A stretch of 64,000 nt of DNA. Source: Streptomyces sp. WMMB 322. GTDB taxonomy: Bacteria > Actinomycetota > Actinomycetes > Streptomycetales > Streptomycetaceae. The stretch lies in contig NZ_FMHI01000012.1 of the NCBI RefSeq assembly GCF_900090145.1, forward strand, positions 1 to 64,000, in the 5' to 3' direction. A program made the position numbers and the translations under genes. The notes beneath the pieces are model-generated. The model ran no database searches. It was not told the DNA's origin and was given only the letters and a program-made list of their open reading frames with translations. Shown piece after piece: positions 17,411 through 25,836 of the stretch (position 1 is its first letter; each line of letters begins with the position of its first letter).

Positions 17411-18835
17411 ATGCCCGAGTCCGAGTCCGTCACCGGGACACGTCACCAGCCCGAGGCCCGGACCGACCACCCCGCCTATCCCGTCGGTCTCCGTCTGGCG
17501 GGCCGCCGGGTCGTGGTCATCGGCGGCGGAAGCGTCGCCCAGCGGCGGCTGCCCGCACTGCTGGCCGCGGGTGCGGACGTGGTGCTGATCTCCCCGTCAG
17601 CGACCCCGTCCGTCGAAGCGATGGCCGACGCGGGCGAACTGACCTGGCAGCGCCGCCCGTACGCGGACGGCGATCTGGACGGGGCCTGGTACGTACTGAT
17701 CGCCACCGACGATCCGGCGACCAACTCCGCCGCATCGGCGGAAGCGGAATCGCGACGGGTGTGGTGCGTACGCAGCGACGACGCATCAGCCGCCACCGCG
17801 TGGACCCCGGCCACGGGACAGAGCGAGGGCGTGACCGTCGCCGTCCTCACCGGACGCGACCCGCGCCGCTCGGCGGCCGTACGGGACGCCGTCGTCGAAG
17901 GACTGCACACCGGCACCCTCGGTGCGCCCCGGCACCGGGACCGGACCGGGGGAGTGGCGCTGGTCGGCGGCGGTCCCGGCGACCCGGAGCTGATCACGGT
18001 GCGCGGACGCCGCCTGCTCGCAGAGGCGGACGTGGTCGTCGCCGACAGGCTCGGGCCGCGCGACCTGCTGGCCGAACTCCCCCCGCACGTCGAGGTGATC
18101 GACGCAGCGAAGATCCCCTACGGCCGCGCCATGGCGCAGGAGGCCATCAACGACGTCCTCATCGAGCATGCCAAGGCAGGCAGGTCCGTCGTGCGCCTCA
18201 AGGGCGGTGACCCTTTCGTCTTCGGCCGCGGCATGGAGGAGGCGCATCAACTGGCGGAGGCAGGCGTTCCGGTGACCGTCGTGCCGGGGATCAGCAGCGC
18301 GGTGAGCGTCCCGGCCGCCGTCGGCATCCCCGTCACGCATCGCGGTGTCGCGCACGAGTTCACGGTGGTCAGCGGTCATGTCGCCCCCGACGATCCGCGT
18401 TCCCTCGTCGACTGGCCCGCGCTGGCGAGGCTTCGCGGGACGCTCGTTCTGCTGATGGCCGTGGAGCGCCTCGGCTCCATCGCCGAGGCGCTGATGCGGC
18501 ACGGCAGGGACGCGGAGACGCCGGTCGCCGTCGTGCAGGAGGGGACGACGGCGACGGAGCGCCGCGTGGACGCGACCCTGGCGACCGTCGCGGAACGTGC
18601 CGCAGCAGCGGAGGTCCGGCCGCCGGCTGTCGTCGTCGTCGGGGACGTGGTATCCGTCGGCGCCGCGGTGTCACGTGCGACGGAGCCCGGCCGGGCGCCG
18701 GGTGCGGCGCCGGACGGTGCGGCCGGCAGCGAAGACCGAAGCGGAAGCGGAGCCGGAACGGATTCGGAGCCGGGCACAGGTCCGCGCACCGGAGCCGATC
18801 CGGGGGCCGGGACGAATCCGGGGACCGGAAGCTGA
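17411..18835 (+). CDS. cysG: Siroheme synthase: precorrin-2 dehydrogenase + uroporphyrinogen-III C-methyltransferase
   Basis: Converts uroporphyrinogen III to precorrin-2 and oxidises it toward sirohydrochlorin, feeding siroheme and cobalamin. The 474-aa protein has an N-terminal NAD-binding dehydrogenase domain (RRVVVIGGGSVAQRRLPALLAAGADVVLISP, residues about 32-62; SATPSVEAM follows) and a SUMT domain (VALVGGGPGDPELITVRGRRLL at about 178-199, RLKGGDPFVFGRG, VVPGISSAVSVPA). The last 55 residues are low-complexity Gly/Thr/Asp/Glu. It starts at ATG 17411 after AAGGAGCCGC. The chain lacks the long middle dimerisation/ferrochelatase portion seen in full CysG, so iron insertion may be done elsewhere. 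Confidence 0.92.
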   Translation: MPESESVTGTRHQPEARTDHPAYPVGLRLAGRRVVVIGGGSVAQRRLPALLAAGADVVLISPSATPSVEAMADAGELTWQRRPYADGDLDGAWYVLIATDDPATNSAASAEAESRRVWCVRSDDASAATAWTPATGQSEGVTVAVLTGRDPRRSAAVRDAVVEGLHTGTLGAPRHRDRTGGVALVGGGPGDPELITVRGRRLLAEADVVVADRLGPRDLLAELPPHVEVIDAAKIPYGRAMAQEAINDVLIEHAKAGRSVVRLKGGDPFVFGRGMEEAHQLAEAGVPVTVVPGISSAVSVPAAVGIPVTHRGVAHEFTVVSGHVAPDDPRSLVDWPALARLRGTLVLLMAVERLGSIAEALMRHGRDAETPVAVVQEGTTATERRVDATLATVAERAAAAEVRPPAVVVVGDVVSVGAAVSRATEPGRAPGAAPDGAAGSEDRSGSGAGTDSEPGTGPRTGADPGAGTNPGTGS

Positions 18836-18848
18836 ACCGGGGTCAACC

Positions 18849-19655
18849 TTGGCTGACATCATTCCCGTCGACGATCCGGCCGACCCCCGGCTGAGCGACT
18901 TCACCGCCCTCACCGACGTCGAGCTGCGCCGCAGGCGCGAGCCCGCCGAGGGCCTGTTCATCGCGGAGGGCGAGAAGGTCATCCGCCGTGCCGCGCACGC
19001 CGGTTACCCGATGCGCTCGATGCTTCTGTCCGAGAAGTGGGTCCCCGTCATGCGCGACGTCATCGACGACGTGCGGGCACCGGCGTACGTCGTGAGCCCC
19101 GCACTGGCGGAGCGGGTCACCGGATATCACGTCCACCGCGGCGCGCTCGCCTCCATGGGACGCACTCCGCTGCCCGGACCGGAGACCCTGCTGGCGGCGG
19201 CGCGGCGTGTGGTGATCATGGAGGCGGTCAACGACCACACCAACATCGGCGCGATATTCCGCAGCGCCGCGGCGCTCGGGATGGACGGCGTGCTGCTCTC
19301 GCCGTCCTGCGCGGACCCGCTCTACCGGCGCTCCGTGAAGGTGTCGATGGGCGCGGTCTTCTCCGTCCCGTACGCGCGTCTCGACAGCTGGCCCCACGGC
19401 CTCGCATCGGCCCGCGAAGCCGGATTCCGGCTGCTGGCGCTCACCCCCGGCGCCGGGGCCGTCCCGCTCGACGACGCCGGGGCGCACCGGCTGCCCCGTG
19501 TGGCGCTGCTCCTGGGTGCCGAGGGCGAAGGGCTCTCCGAACGGGCGATGCGCGCCGCCGACACACGTGTGCGTATCCCGATGGCACACGGAGTGGACTC
19601 GCTCAACGTCGGTGCCGCCGCGGCCGTCGCGTTCTACGCCGTGACGAGGACGTGA
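18849..19655 (+). CDS. TrmH-family (SpoU) RNA 2'-O-methyltransferase
   Basis: Probably methylates a 2'-OH in rRNA or tRNA using SAM through a trefoil-knot fold. The 268-aa product has a substrate-binding N-terminus (RRRREPAEGLFIAEGEKVIRRA) and the SPOUT motifs NDHTNIGAIFRSAAALGMDGV (motif 1, Arg of NxGxxxRxA), LLLGAEGEGLS (motif 2) and IPMAHGVDSLNVGAAAAVAFY (motif 3). TTG 18849 is chosen because the upstream part of the open frame overlaps cysG in another frame; GGGG lies six bases before it. It begins 13 bp after cysG, so they are co-transcribed. Confidence 0.88.
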   Translation: MADIIPVDDPADPRLSDFTALTDVELRRRREPAEGLFIAEGEKVIRRAAHAGYPMRSMLLSEKWVPVMRDVIDDVRAPAYVVSPALAERVTGYHVHRGALASMGRTPLPGPETLLAAARRVVIMEAVNDHTNIGAIFRSAAALGMDGVLLSPSCADPLYRRSVKVSMGAVFSVPYARLDSWPHGLASAREAGFRLLALTPGAGAVPLDDAGAHRLPRVALLLGAEGEGLSERAMRAADTRVRIPMAHGVDSLNVGAAAAVAFYAVTRT

Positions 19656-19708
19656 GCCCGACCGTAGGCACGTACGGCACGAGGTCTGACGGCCGGCCGC
19701 GCGGCGGA

Positions 19709-21400
19709 TCACAAGTGGTGCGGCCCGGCCTCCGCGGCCTCCGTGGGCTGCGCCGGCTGCCCGCCGGGGGACGGCAGGTCGAGGACGGCCTGCGTCCCGC
19801 CCGAGCCGTGGCCCGCGACGGCGGGGGCCGCCGGTGCCGGACGGACGGGCCCGTGCTCCTTCCCGAGGCCGCGTGTGGGGCCCTGGCAGCCCTGCGCTGC
19901 CGCGATGCCCAGCGCCACGAGCAGCGTCACCGTCACGAACACCACCAGCCGCTGCCGCAGCAGCCTCCGGTCGGCCACGCGCCGCGCCTGCCCCGGACCG
20001 TGCTCGCGTCCTTCCGCGCCCTGCCGCCGCGCCTGACCGGCGAGCCCGGCGCCGGAGTCGCCCGCCCGCGTCGACGTCCTCGAAGCGGGACGTCTTCCGG
20101 TGCCGGCCGCCGCGGAACGTTCGCCGTTGCGGGGCGTGGAGGCATGCGGCGAGCCCACATGCCCCCCGGCACCGGGCGGCGGGCCGTCAGGGGTGCCGGG
20201 ATCACGGTGGTGCTCGCGGTGCCCGTCCTTGCGGGGACCGTAGGCACGCTGCCCCCCGCGCTTGTCGGACCGCCGCAGGCGGGGGCGGTCGCCGGGCGGC
20301 CGGGACCGGGGCACGGTCCCGCCACGTGACCCGGGTCCGGCCGAACCGGCGGACGGGCCCGGCCTGTTGGCGTTCGTGTTCACGCCCGTGGCCCTGGTGG
20401 CCGGTGGACGTGCTCCGCCGCCCTGACCGCCGCCGGAACCCTGCCCGCTCCCGGCGGTGCCCCTGCCGCCGGACCTGTCGGAGCCGTACGACCCGTGAGA
20501 CCCGTACGAGCCGTGCGGGGCGCCGCCCCTGCCGGCCGTGCCCGGACCCGTCGCACCGCCCGTCTGCTCCGGCAGGCCGCGCGCCTCACGTGTCGCGATC
20601 TCCTTCAGCCGGAGCGAGAGCTGGAGGGGGCTGGGACGCTCCTCCGGAGACTTCACCAGGCACGCATGGATGAGCGGAGCGAGCGAGGCGTGCACACTCT
20701 CCAACTGCGGCTCCTCGTGCACCACGCGGTAGAGCATCACCTCGGAACTTCCCTGCCCGAAGGGGGAGTCGGCGGTCGCCGCGTACGCCAGCGTGGCCCC
20801 CAGCGCGAACACGTCGGTCGCGGGCGTCACCAGCGCGCCCCGGACCTGCTCGGGCGCGAGGAAGCCGGGCGAGCCGACAGCCGTGCCCACATGCGTGAGA
20901 GTGCTGGCGCCCGTGGCCCATGCGATGCCGAAGTCGATGATGCGGGGGCCCTTGGGCGAGAGCAGGATGTTCGACGGCTTGAGGTCCCGGTGCACGACGC
21001 CCGCCTCGTGCACGGCGACCAGTCCCTCAGCCAACGACGCCCCGATCGAGGCGACTTGGCTGGCGGGGAGAGGCCCGGCCTCGGTGACCTTGTCGTGCAG
21101 CGACGGGCCGGGCACGTACTGCGTGGCGAACCAGGGCCTGTCCGCATCCAGGTCGGCGGCCACCAGCCGTGCGGTGCAGCCTCCGCGGATCCGCCTGGCG
21201 GCCGACACTTCGCGGGCGAAGCGCGAGCGGAATTCCTTGTCCTCGGCGAGGTCCGGGCGGATCACCTTCAGAGCGACCCGCTGCCCCCGGCGGTCGGAGC
21301 CGAGGTAGACGACGCCCATCCCGCCGGCCCCCAGCCGCCGGTGAAGCCTGAACGAGCCGACGACTCGCGGATCCTCGCGTCGGAGCCGCATCATCGCCAT
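19709..21400 (-). CDS. Membrane-anchored Ser/Thr protein kinase (PknB/Hanks type)
   Basis: Phosphorylates Ser/Thr on target proteins. The 563-aa protein has all Hanks motifs: glycine loop RLGAGGMGVVYLG (residues about 22-34), VALKV lysine, VVHRDLKPSNILLS catalytic loop, DFGIA, and FLAPEQVRG activation segment. The kinase domain ends near residue 280, then about 200 residues of Gly/Ser/Arg/Pro-rich disordered linker with YGSHGSYGS repeats, one membrane helix (VVFVTVTLLVALGIAAAQGC, about 485-505) and a short outer tail without PASTA domains. ATG 21400 follows AGGGGAACAC. The signal sensed is unknown. Confidence 0.92.
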   Translation of the reverse strand: MAMMRLRREDPRVVGSFRLHRRLGAGGMGVVYLGSDRRGQRVALKVIRPDLAEDKEFRSRFAREVSAARRIRGGCTARLVAADLDADRPWFATQYVPGPSLHDKVTEAGPLPASQVASIGASLAEGLVAVHEAGVVHRDLKPSNILLSPKGPRIIDFGIAWATGASTLTHVGTAVGSPGFLAPEQVRGALVTPATDVFALGATLAYAATADSPFGQGSSEVMLYRVVHEEPQLESVHASLAPLIHACLVKSPEERPSPLQLSLRLKEIATREARGLPEQTGGATGPGTAGRGGAPHGSYGSHGSYGSDRSGGRGTAGSGQGSGGGQGGGARPPATRATGVNTNANRPGPSAGSAGPGSRGGTVPRSRPPGDRPRLRRSDKRGGQRAYGPRKDGHREHHRDPGTPDGPPPGAGGHVGSPHASTPRNGERSAAAGTGRRPASRTSTRAGDSGAGLAGQARRQGAEGREHGPGQARRVADRRLLRQRLVVFVTVTLLVALGIAAAQGCQGPTRGLGKEHGPVRPAPAAPAVAGHGSGGTQAVLDLPSPGGQPAQPTEAAEAGPHHL

Positions 21401-22178
21401 GTGTTCCCCTGCCTGCGGTGGTGAGGTCTTCCGTCCCGGACGGGCTACCCCGAGCGGTCACGGGTAGGCCCCCTGGCCGTCTCCCGGCGCGTCCGTCTGA
21501 CGGGGCACAGCTTACGGACTGCTGCCACGCCGCGACGACAGGCCGCGCACGCGGCGCCCCGCGTCTTGCCGCGCCGGGAGCTCCGCCGAGCTCACCGGCT
21601 CAACTGGCCCGCACCGTGCGGACGGAGCCTTCGCGGGATCCCACTGGCGTACCCAACGTCCCGTCGGAGCACACGAATTGACGGGGCGTGAATCACCCGG
21701 CGAGCAGACGTCGGAATGTGCGGCCGCCGGGCCGCGGCCGGTCTACTGAACGCACCGCGACGGGACTTGACCGGCCTGAAGCGGCGTCGGCCGCGCAAGG
21801 GCTGGTGAGCGATGTCACCTGTTCACGCGACCGGATCTCCGCCCCACGCAGGTGTCCTGCCCCGCGACAGGCCTCTGCCGCACCTGCCCCCGGGAGAGGG
21901 TCTGTGGCGGGACCTGCCCGGACGCGGCACACGGGGCGCCGTTGCGCCCCGGCGCGCCCGCACCCCTCCGGGAAGACCCCCGGACAGGCGGGGTCCGCCT
22001 CCACCCTGGGGAGTATCCGGCGGACGCGGCCGTCATCCTGCGGGAGGCCCCGCAGTCGATACGCGGGCATGACGCCTCGCGGGTGCCCGCCCGCCTAGTC
22101 TTTTCGCAAGCGGCGGGCGAAGCACTCGTCCCCCGAGGTCAGTCGCCCGCCGCCCCAGGAAGACGACAGGAGCGGACC
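21401..22178. other. Long intergenic region (about 780 bp)
   Basis: Upstream of both the kinase gene and a small membrane-protein gene. A good -10 box TAGTCT sits at about 22096-22101, about 78 bp before ATG 22179. A GTG-started open frame from 21852 reads in phase into the small gene and begins with a Cys-rich stretch (cysteines at residues 3, 9, 12, 18 and 22), but it lacks a ribosome site. I leave it as unproven. Confidence 0.4.
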
Positions 22179-22388
22179 ATGGCGCACACAGCAGAGCGCG
22201 CGGCCGGGAGAGCCCGGGAGCGGTTGACGGCCGTCGCCGGCATCGGCACCCGTGGAAGCGGCCGGCGCCATCCGCTGGTGGCGGCCGCGATGGTGCTGCC
22301 CCTGGCCATCGTTCTCGCCATCGCCTTCGGTGCGGCGCAGGCGGTGGTCGCACAGGCGTCGTCCGTGGCCGGGATGCTGGGGCACTGA
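22179..22388 (+). CDS. Small single-pass membrane protein
   Basis: A 69-aa protein with a basic N-terminus (residues 1-32) and one strong membrane helix (LVAAAMVLPLAIVLAIAFGAAQAVVAQAS, about 33-61). ATG 22179 follows GACAGGAGC. It has no recognised family; similar tiny membrane proteins are common in streptomycetes. An in-frame upstream GTG would extend it to 178 aa, but with weaker start signals. Confidence 0.65.
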   Translation: MAHTAERAAGRARERLTAVAGIGTRGSGRRHPLVAAAMVLPLAIVLAIAFGAAQAVVAQASSVAGMLGH

Positions 22389-22474
22389 TCCGTGCCCCGG
22401 CCTCGGGAGAGCGGCCCGAGTCGGGGATGACCCGGCCATCAGCCCCGTGGGGACGGGGGTGCGACGGACGGCAT

Positions 22475-22510
22475 TGAGGTCCGGGCAGCTGGGGAGCTGC
22501 CCGGACCTCA
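22475..22510. terminator. Perfect 16-bp hairpin, probable bidirectional terminator
   Basis: TGAGGTCCGGGCAGCT at 22475-22490, loop GGGG, then its exact reverse complement at 22495-22510. No U-run follows, as is usual for streptomycete terminators. It sits 87 bp after the small membrane-protein gene and 175 bp before the next start. Confidence 0.75.
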
Positions 22511-22685
22511 GGTATGTGCGGCCCCGGGGTGCCCGGGCGTGGGCGCGCGTACGATCCCACGAAGGGGGCACCGGTCATTCGTACGAGCGACGGGGCGGTT
22601 GCGTTGCCTTGACGTCCCCTCGCTGACGTTCCGTTCGTCGACGTTCCGGCTCCCCACGCCGGACCGCCTCGGCCCTGGGAGGACC

Positions 22686-23723
22686 GTGTCCACCACGCTC
22701 TCGCTCACCGCCCTGCTGTGCGAACTCGCACAGGGCGCGGCCTCACCGCTGCACCGGACCGGCGTCCCGGCTCCGGCTCCAGACCTGGTCGCCGACCGTC
22801 CCGACGGCACGGTCGTCGGATGCGGCGCCGTCGTCGCCAAGGCACACCCGGCCACCTCGGAAGCCGGAATGCGAGAACTGACCGTGCGTCTGAGCATCGC
22901 CGCCCACCCCCGCCTCACCGGGATCATGCCGGCCCCGCTCGGCCCCGGAGGAAGCCCGGTGGAACCCGGCACGGCCATGCCCCCGCTCCTCCTGGACGGG
23001 GATCGTCCGGCGACCCTCTGGCCCCGCGGCGAGCCCGTCGACCCGAACGCGCCCGACGCCGCACCCTGGAGGGCGGCGGGCACGCTCCTCGCTCGCCTGC
23101 ACGCCGTACCGGCAGACGCGCTGGCCGCACAACTCCCGGGCCCGGTCCCGGTGATGAGAGGTCCCGAGAAGGCGGCACGCGCGGTCGAGAGGATGCGGAC
23201 CGCACTCGCCGACGGCGCCGCCGCCCCCGCCCTCACCGACGCGGCCGCGGCGGCCGAGGCCGCCTGGGAGACGCTGCCCGCCTGGTGCAGGAACGAGAAG
23301 CTCCCGGAGCCGTCACGCGCCGGCACCCTCTGCCACGGCGACTTCCACCTGGGCCAGTTGATCAGACACCCGTGGGACGGCTCCTGGCAGCTCATCGACA
23401 TCGACGATCTCGGCCTCGGCGATCCGGCGTGGGACCTCGCCAGACCTGCCGCCTGGTACGCCACGGGAGTGCTGCACCCCACGTTCTGGACCGCCTTCCT
23501 GCACGCCTACCAGGCCGAGTCCGGCACGGAAGGCGTCGATCCCTGGCCCGTCCTCGACGCACCGGCGCGGGCCCTGACCGTCCAGACGGCGGCACTCGCC
23601 GTGACCAAGGCACACGCGGCCCGGCGTCCGCTGGACGAGGCCGAGACGGCGTGCGCCGATGCCTGCGACCGCATCGCCGCGGCCGCCGCCGGGCAACCCG
23701 GCGAACCGGGTTCTAGTCTTTAG
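22686..23723 (+). CDS. Aminoglycoside phosphotransferase (APH)-fold kinase-like protein
   Basis: A 345-aa protein of the APH/choline kinase superfamily. It has the catalytic loop CHGDFHLGQLI (Brenner-type HxDxxxxN variant with Gln in place of Asn, about residues 217-227) and the metal-binding DFG-equivalent IDIDDLGLGDPAWDLARPA (about 237-255). GTG 22686 follows GGGAGGACC. Substrate is unknown: members phosphorylate small alcohols, sugars or antibiotics. It lies directly before the zinc-ribbon gene, with 48 bp between stop and that start, and the -10-like TAGTCT of the latter overlaps this gene's last codons. Confidence 0.8.
   Translation: MSTTLSLTALLCELAQGAASPLHRTGVPAPAPDLVADRPDGTVVGCGAVVAKAHPATSEAGMRELTVRLSIAAHPRLTGIMPAPLGPGGSPVEPGTAMPPLLLDGDRPATLWPRGEPVDPNAPDAAPWRAAGTLLARLHAVPADALAAQLPGPVPVMRGPEKAARAVERMRTALADGAAAPALTDAAAAAEAAWETLPAWCRNEKLPEPSRAGTLCHGDFHLGQLIRHPWDGSWQLIDIDDLGLGDPAWDLARPAAWYATGVLHPTFWTAFLHAYQAESGTEGVDPWPVLDAPARALTVQTAALAVTKAHAARRPLDEAETACADACDRIAAAAAGQPGEPGSSL
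23713..23718 (+). promoter_or_regulatory. Candidate -10 box (TAGTCT) for the zinc-ribbon gene
   Basis: TAGTCT within the last codons of the upstream gene matches the streptomycete vegetative -10 pattern TANNNT. The distance to ATG 23772 is 53 bp, leaving a short leader with the AAGGAAG ribosome site. Confidence 0.45.
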
Positions 23724-23771
23724 CCGCAGCAGCCGAGCGGTGAATACGCCGACGTGGAAAGGAAGTTGACC

Positions 23772-24077
23772 ATGCAGTGTCCCAAGTGCGGTGCCCCGAT
23801 GCAGACGTTCAACCGCAACGGAGTCCAGATCGAACAGTGCGGTGGCTGCCGGGGGATCTTCCTCGACTACGGCGAACTCGAGGCGCTCACGCGGCTCGAA
23901 TCCCAGTGGTCGCAGCCGTCGGGCCCGCCTCCGTCCGCCCCGTACGGTCAGCCGGGTCACGCCCCGCAGGCCTACCCGGCCGCTCCCGCCTGGGGCGCCG
24001 CGCAGCACGGCCACCACGGACACCACGGTCACCGCAAGCACAAGCGCGGCTTCGGCCACATGCTCTTCTCGTCATGA
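23772..24077 (+). CDS. TFIIB-type zinc-ribbon protein with His-rich tail
   Basis: A 101-aa protein. Residues 1-40 form a zf-TFIIB ribbon: MQCPKCGAPM with the second Cys pair in EQCGGCRGIFLDYGELE, which should bind one zinc. The middle is Pro/Ala/Gln-rich and the tail reads HGHHGHHGHRKHKRG, a possible second metal-binding patch. ATG 23772 follows AAGGAAG. Function is unknown; this family is common near translation or stress genes. It is the last chromosomal gene before the tRNA-Val used by the integrative element. Confidence 0.88.
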   Translation: MQCPKCGAPMQTFNRNGVQIEQCGGCRGIFLDYGELEALTRLESQWSQPSGPPPSAPYGQPGHAPQAYPAAPAWGAAQHGHHGHHGHRKHKRGFGHMLFSS

Positions 24078-24152
24078 GCCCCGCCCCGCGGCGGGGTTGA
24101 TCCGCGCACCGCAGGGTCGACCCGGGCACGGAGCCGTCGGGTGAGACGCAGA

Positions 24153-24183
24153 AGTGCCCCGGCCGTTCTCCGGCCGGGGCACT
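24153..24183. terminator. Terminator hairpin between zinc-ribbon gene and tRNA-Val
   Basis: AGTGCCCCGGCCG (24153-24165) pairs with CGGCCGGGGCACT (24171-24183) around a five-base loop. It serves the tRNA on the minus strand (8 nt after its end) and probably also the zinc-ribbon gene on the plus strand. Confidence 0.8.
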
Positions 24184-24190
24184 CACATTG

Positions 24191-24262
24191 TGCGCGGTAC
24201 TGGGATTGAACCAGTGACCTCTTCCGTGTCAGGGAAGCGCTCTCCCGCTGAGCTAACCGCGC
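24191..24262 (-). tRNA. tRNA-Val (anticodon GAC), left copy
   Basis: Full 72-nt cloverleaf: acceptor GCGCGGT pairs perfectly with ACCGCGC, D-arm GCTC/GAGC, anticodon stem CTTCC/GGAAG with loop CTGACAC (anticodon GAC), T-arm ACTGG/CCAGT. CCA is not encoded. Interior bases 24198-24256 are identical to the tRNA at 35795-35866, but the acceptor stem differs. It has its own promoter and terminator, so it looks functional. Confidence 0.95.
24198..24256. repeat. attL core (59-bp direct repeat, copy 1)
   Basis: Identical base for base to 35802-35860. It covers most of tRNA-Val from the T-arm side to just inside the 5' acceptor strand. A core of this size (58 bp in pSAM2, from memory) is typical for AICE integration. 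Confidence 0.85.
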
Positions 24263-24279
24263 GGGCTGTTGCGTCAGAG

Positions 24280-24308
24280 ATATTGTCACGCCCTGACCTG
24301 CAAGACAA
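24280..24308 (-). promoter_or_regulatory. Vegetative promoter of left tRNA-Val
   Basis: On the minus strand TTGTCT (24308-24303), exactly 17 bp spacer, then CAATAT (24285-24280), 17 nt before the mature tRNA end at 24262. This is a good match to the housekeeping sigma consensus. It lies on the element side of the 59-bp core. Confidence 0.7.
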
Positions 24309-24363
24309 ATCCGCAGGGGTGCGGGGGCGTCCGCCGGGGTCCGGGGCGGTAGTCACTCAGATG

Positions 24364-24383
24364 GTCACGCAGTTGGTCACTCA
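24364..24383. promoter_or_regulatory. Integrase arm-type site, left end
   Basis: GTCACGCAGTTGGTCACTCA, the same 20 bases as at 35725-35744. Just before it is a further TCACTCA half (24352-24358), so three TCAC(G/T)CA units are present. It resembles the 17-bp GTCACGCAG-type arm repeats of pSAM2 attP (recalled, not checked). Confidence 0.7.
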
Positions 24384-24484
24384 GCAGAGCACGGTTGAGG
24401 GTGCCGGCGCGCACGCTGTGCGCTCCCTGCTCCGGGGTGTAAGGAGGCGCTCGCTGTGCCCAAGAGGGCCTCCCGGGCTGCGAC

Positions 24485-25579
24485 TCAGCGGCGGAGCAGG
24501 AGCATGGCGGCATCGTCGACAAGTGGGCCGCCGGTGTGTGCGACGACGTCACTGCGCAGGGCCTCCAGCGCGCTGGTGGGATCGGGCGTCCGCAGCAGTG
24601 AGGCTCGCTCCCCGAGCGGGTAGAACTGACCGGCGGCATTGCGTGCCTCTGTAGTGCCGTCGGTGTAGAGCAGCATCTGGTCGCCGGGATCGAGTTCGAC
24701 GCGGTACGGCGTGGGGTGGCCGCCTCCGATGTCGGTGAGGCCGAGCGGGAGAGCGGGCTCCGCCGGTTCCGCGAAATACGACGTACCGTCCCTGCGGACG
24801 ATCAGCGGTGGCGGATGGCCGTAGTTTAGAAGAGTCACGGTTCCGTCCGCATTCACTTCGGCGAGGATCACTGTCGCGAAAGCAGCCTCCGGAAAGTGCC
24901 GTAGCGCAGCACGTTCGAGGCACATGCCCACTTCGGGCAGCGTGTCTTCGTCGTAGGCGGCGACCTGGTGCGCGCCGAGCACTACGGAGGCCCTCTGAAC
25001 CGCGTTCAGTCCTTTGCCTTGAACGTCGCCCACCACGGCTCGCACCCCGGCACGACTCTCGATCGCTTCGTAGAAGTCCCCCCCGATCTGAACATCCCGC
25101 GTTGCCGAGCTGTAGGACACAGCGAGCTGAAGGCCGTCCGGCGTCTCGGGCAGTTCCCGCAGCAAGATCCGATGTGCCACCTGCGCCACCGCACGGATGC
25201 GGGCCAGCCGCTCCTCCTGTCGTTGCCGCAGACGCGTGGCCAGCAGCCCCGCCATGCTGGTACCCAACACTGCGATCAAGGCGGTCACCCCGCGGGCGGT
25301 TCCGAACAGATTGTCGTACACGCTGAGCAGCATGCAGAGGGCCAACGACAGCAGTCCCACAGTCGCTACGTGGAGCATCCCGCCGGTCAAGGTGGCGAAC
25401 GCGGGGCCGAGCGCGAGCAGCGGCAGTAGGCCGAGGGGGCGGCCAGCGGCCAGATCCGCGGCTGTAGCGAGCGCTATGGCGATGTACGGCAGCAGGAACA
25501 GAACAAGGTTGCCGTCGTCGCGCGTTCTCATCGGCACAGGAGCGCTCACAGGAATGAGAAGTTTGTTTAAGGACCACAT
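24485..25579 (-). CDS. SpoIIE/RsbU-type PP2C protein phosphatase, membrane-anchored
   Basis: Would dephosphorylate a phospho-STAS protein. The 364-aa protein has about four membrane helices in residues 26-130, a short helical linker (RLRQRQEERLARIRAVAQ), then a PP2C domain (about 150-364) with the metal-binding motifs IGGDFYEA, VGDVQGKGLNA, LLNYGHPPP, LLYTDGTTEAR and DDAAMLLLRR. If ATG 25579 is the start, codon 4 is TTA, the rare bldA-dependent codon; the next ATG (codon 17) would avoid it. Ribosome sites are weak for both. It is divergent from the STAS gene 257 bp away and lies inside the AICE, an unusual cargo. Confidence 0.9.
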   Translation of the reverse strand: MWSLNKLLIPVSAPVPMRTRDDGNLVLFLLPYIAIALATAADLAAGRPLGLLPLLALGPAFATLTGGMLHVATVGLLSLALCMLLSVYDNLFGTARGVTALIAVLGTSMAGLLATRLRQRQEERLARIRAVAQVAHRILLRELPETPDGLQLAVSYSSATRDVQIGGDFYEAIESRAGVRAVVGDVQGKGLNAVQRASVVLGAHQVAAYDEDTLPEVGMCLERAALRHFPEAAFATVILAEVNADGTVTLLNYGHPPPLIVRRDGTSYFAEPAEPALPLGLTDIGGGHPTPYRVELDPGDQMLLYTDGTTEARNAAGQFYPLGERASLLRTPDPTSALEALRSDVVAHTGGPLVDDAAMLLLRR

Positions 25580-25836
25580 CGCTGAACTACGTCACTCTAG
25601 ACTGAGACGACCTTCTGACAGGGGAGTGACGAGTAGTCCGTGGGCTGTTCGGGGCATGTGAGTGCGCTCAGTAGGCTGCCGATCGAGGCGTAACCGATGA
25701 ATTTCAGCACGCCGATCCGGATGTAAACGCGCCCATTCGCGGGGAGCTTCCGGGGGCTCGGCGTAACGCGTACCCTGAGTTACAGGAGTCTTCGTTGGAT
25801 CGCGCCCTTTGATGTCCCAGGGGGAGGCCGAGCACA

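Noticed and set aside
21852..22178. N-terminal Cys-rich extension or separate gene before the small membrane protein
   Set aside because: No ribosome site at the GTG, and a -10 box plus a good ribosome site support the shorter gene; kept only as a note.
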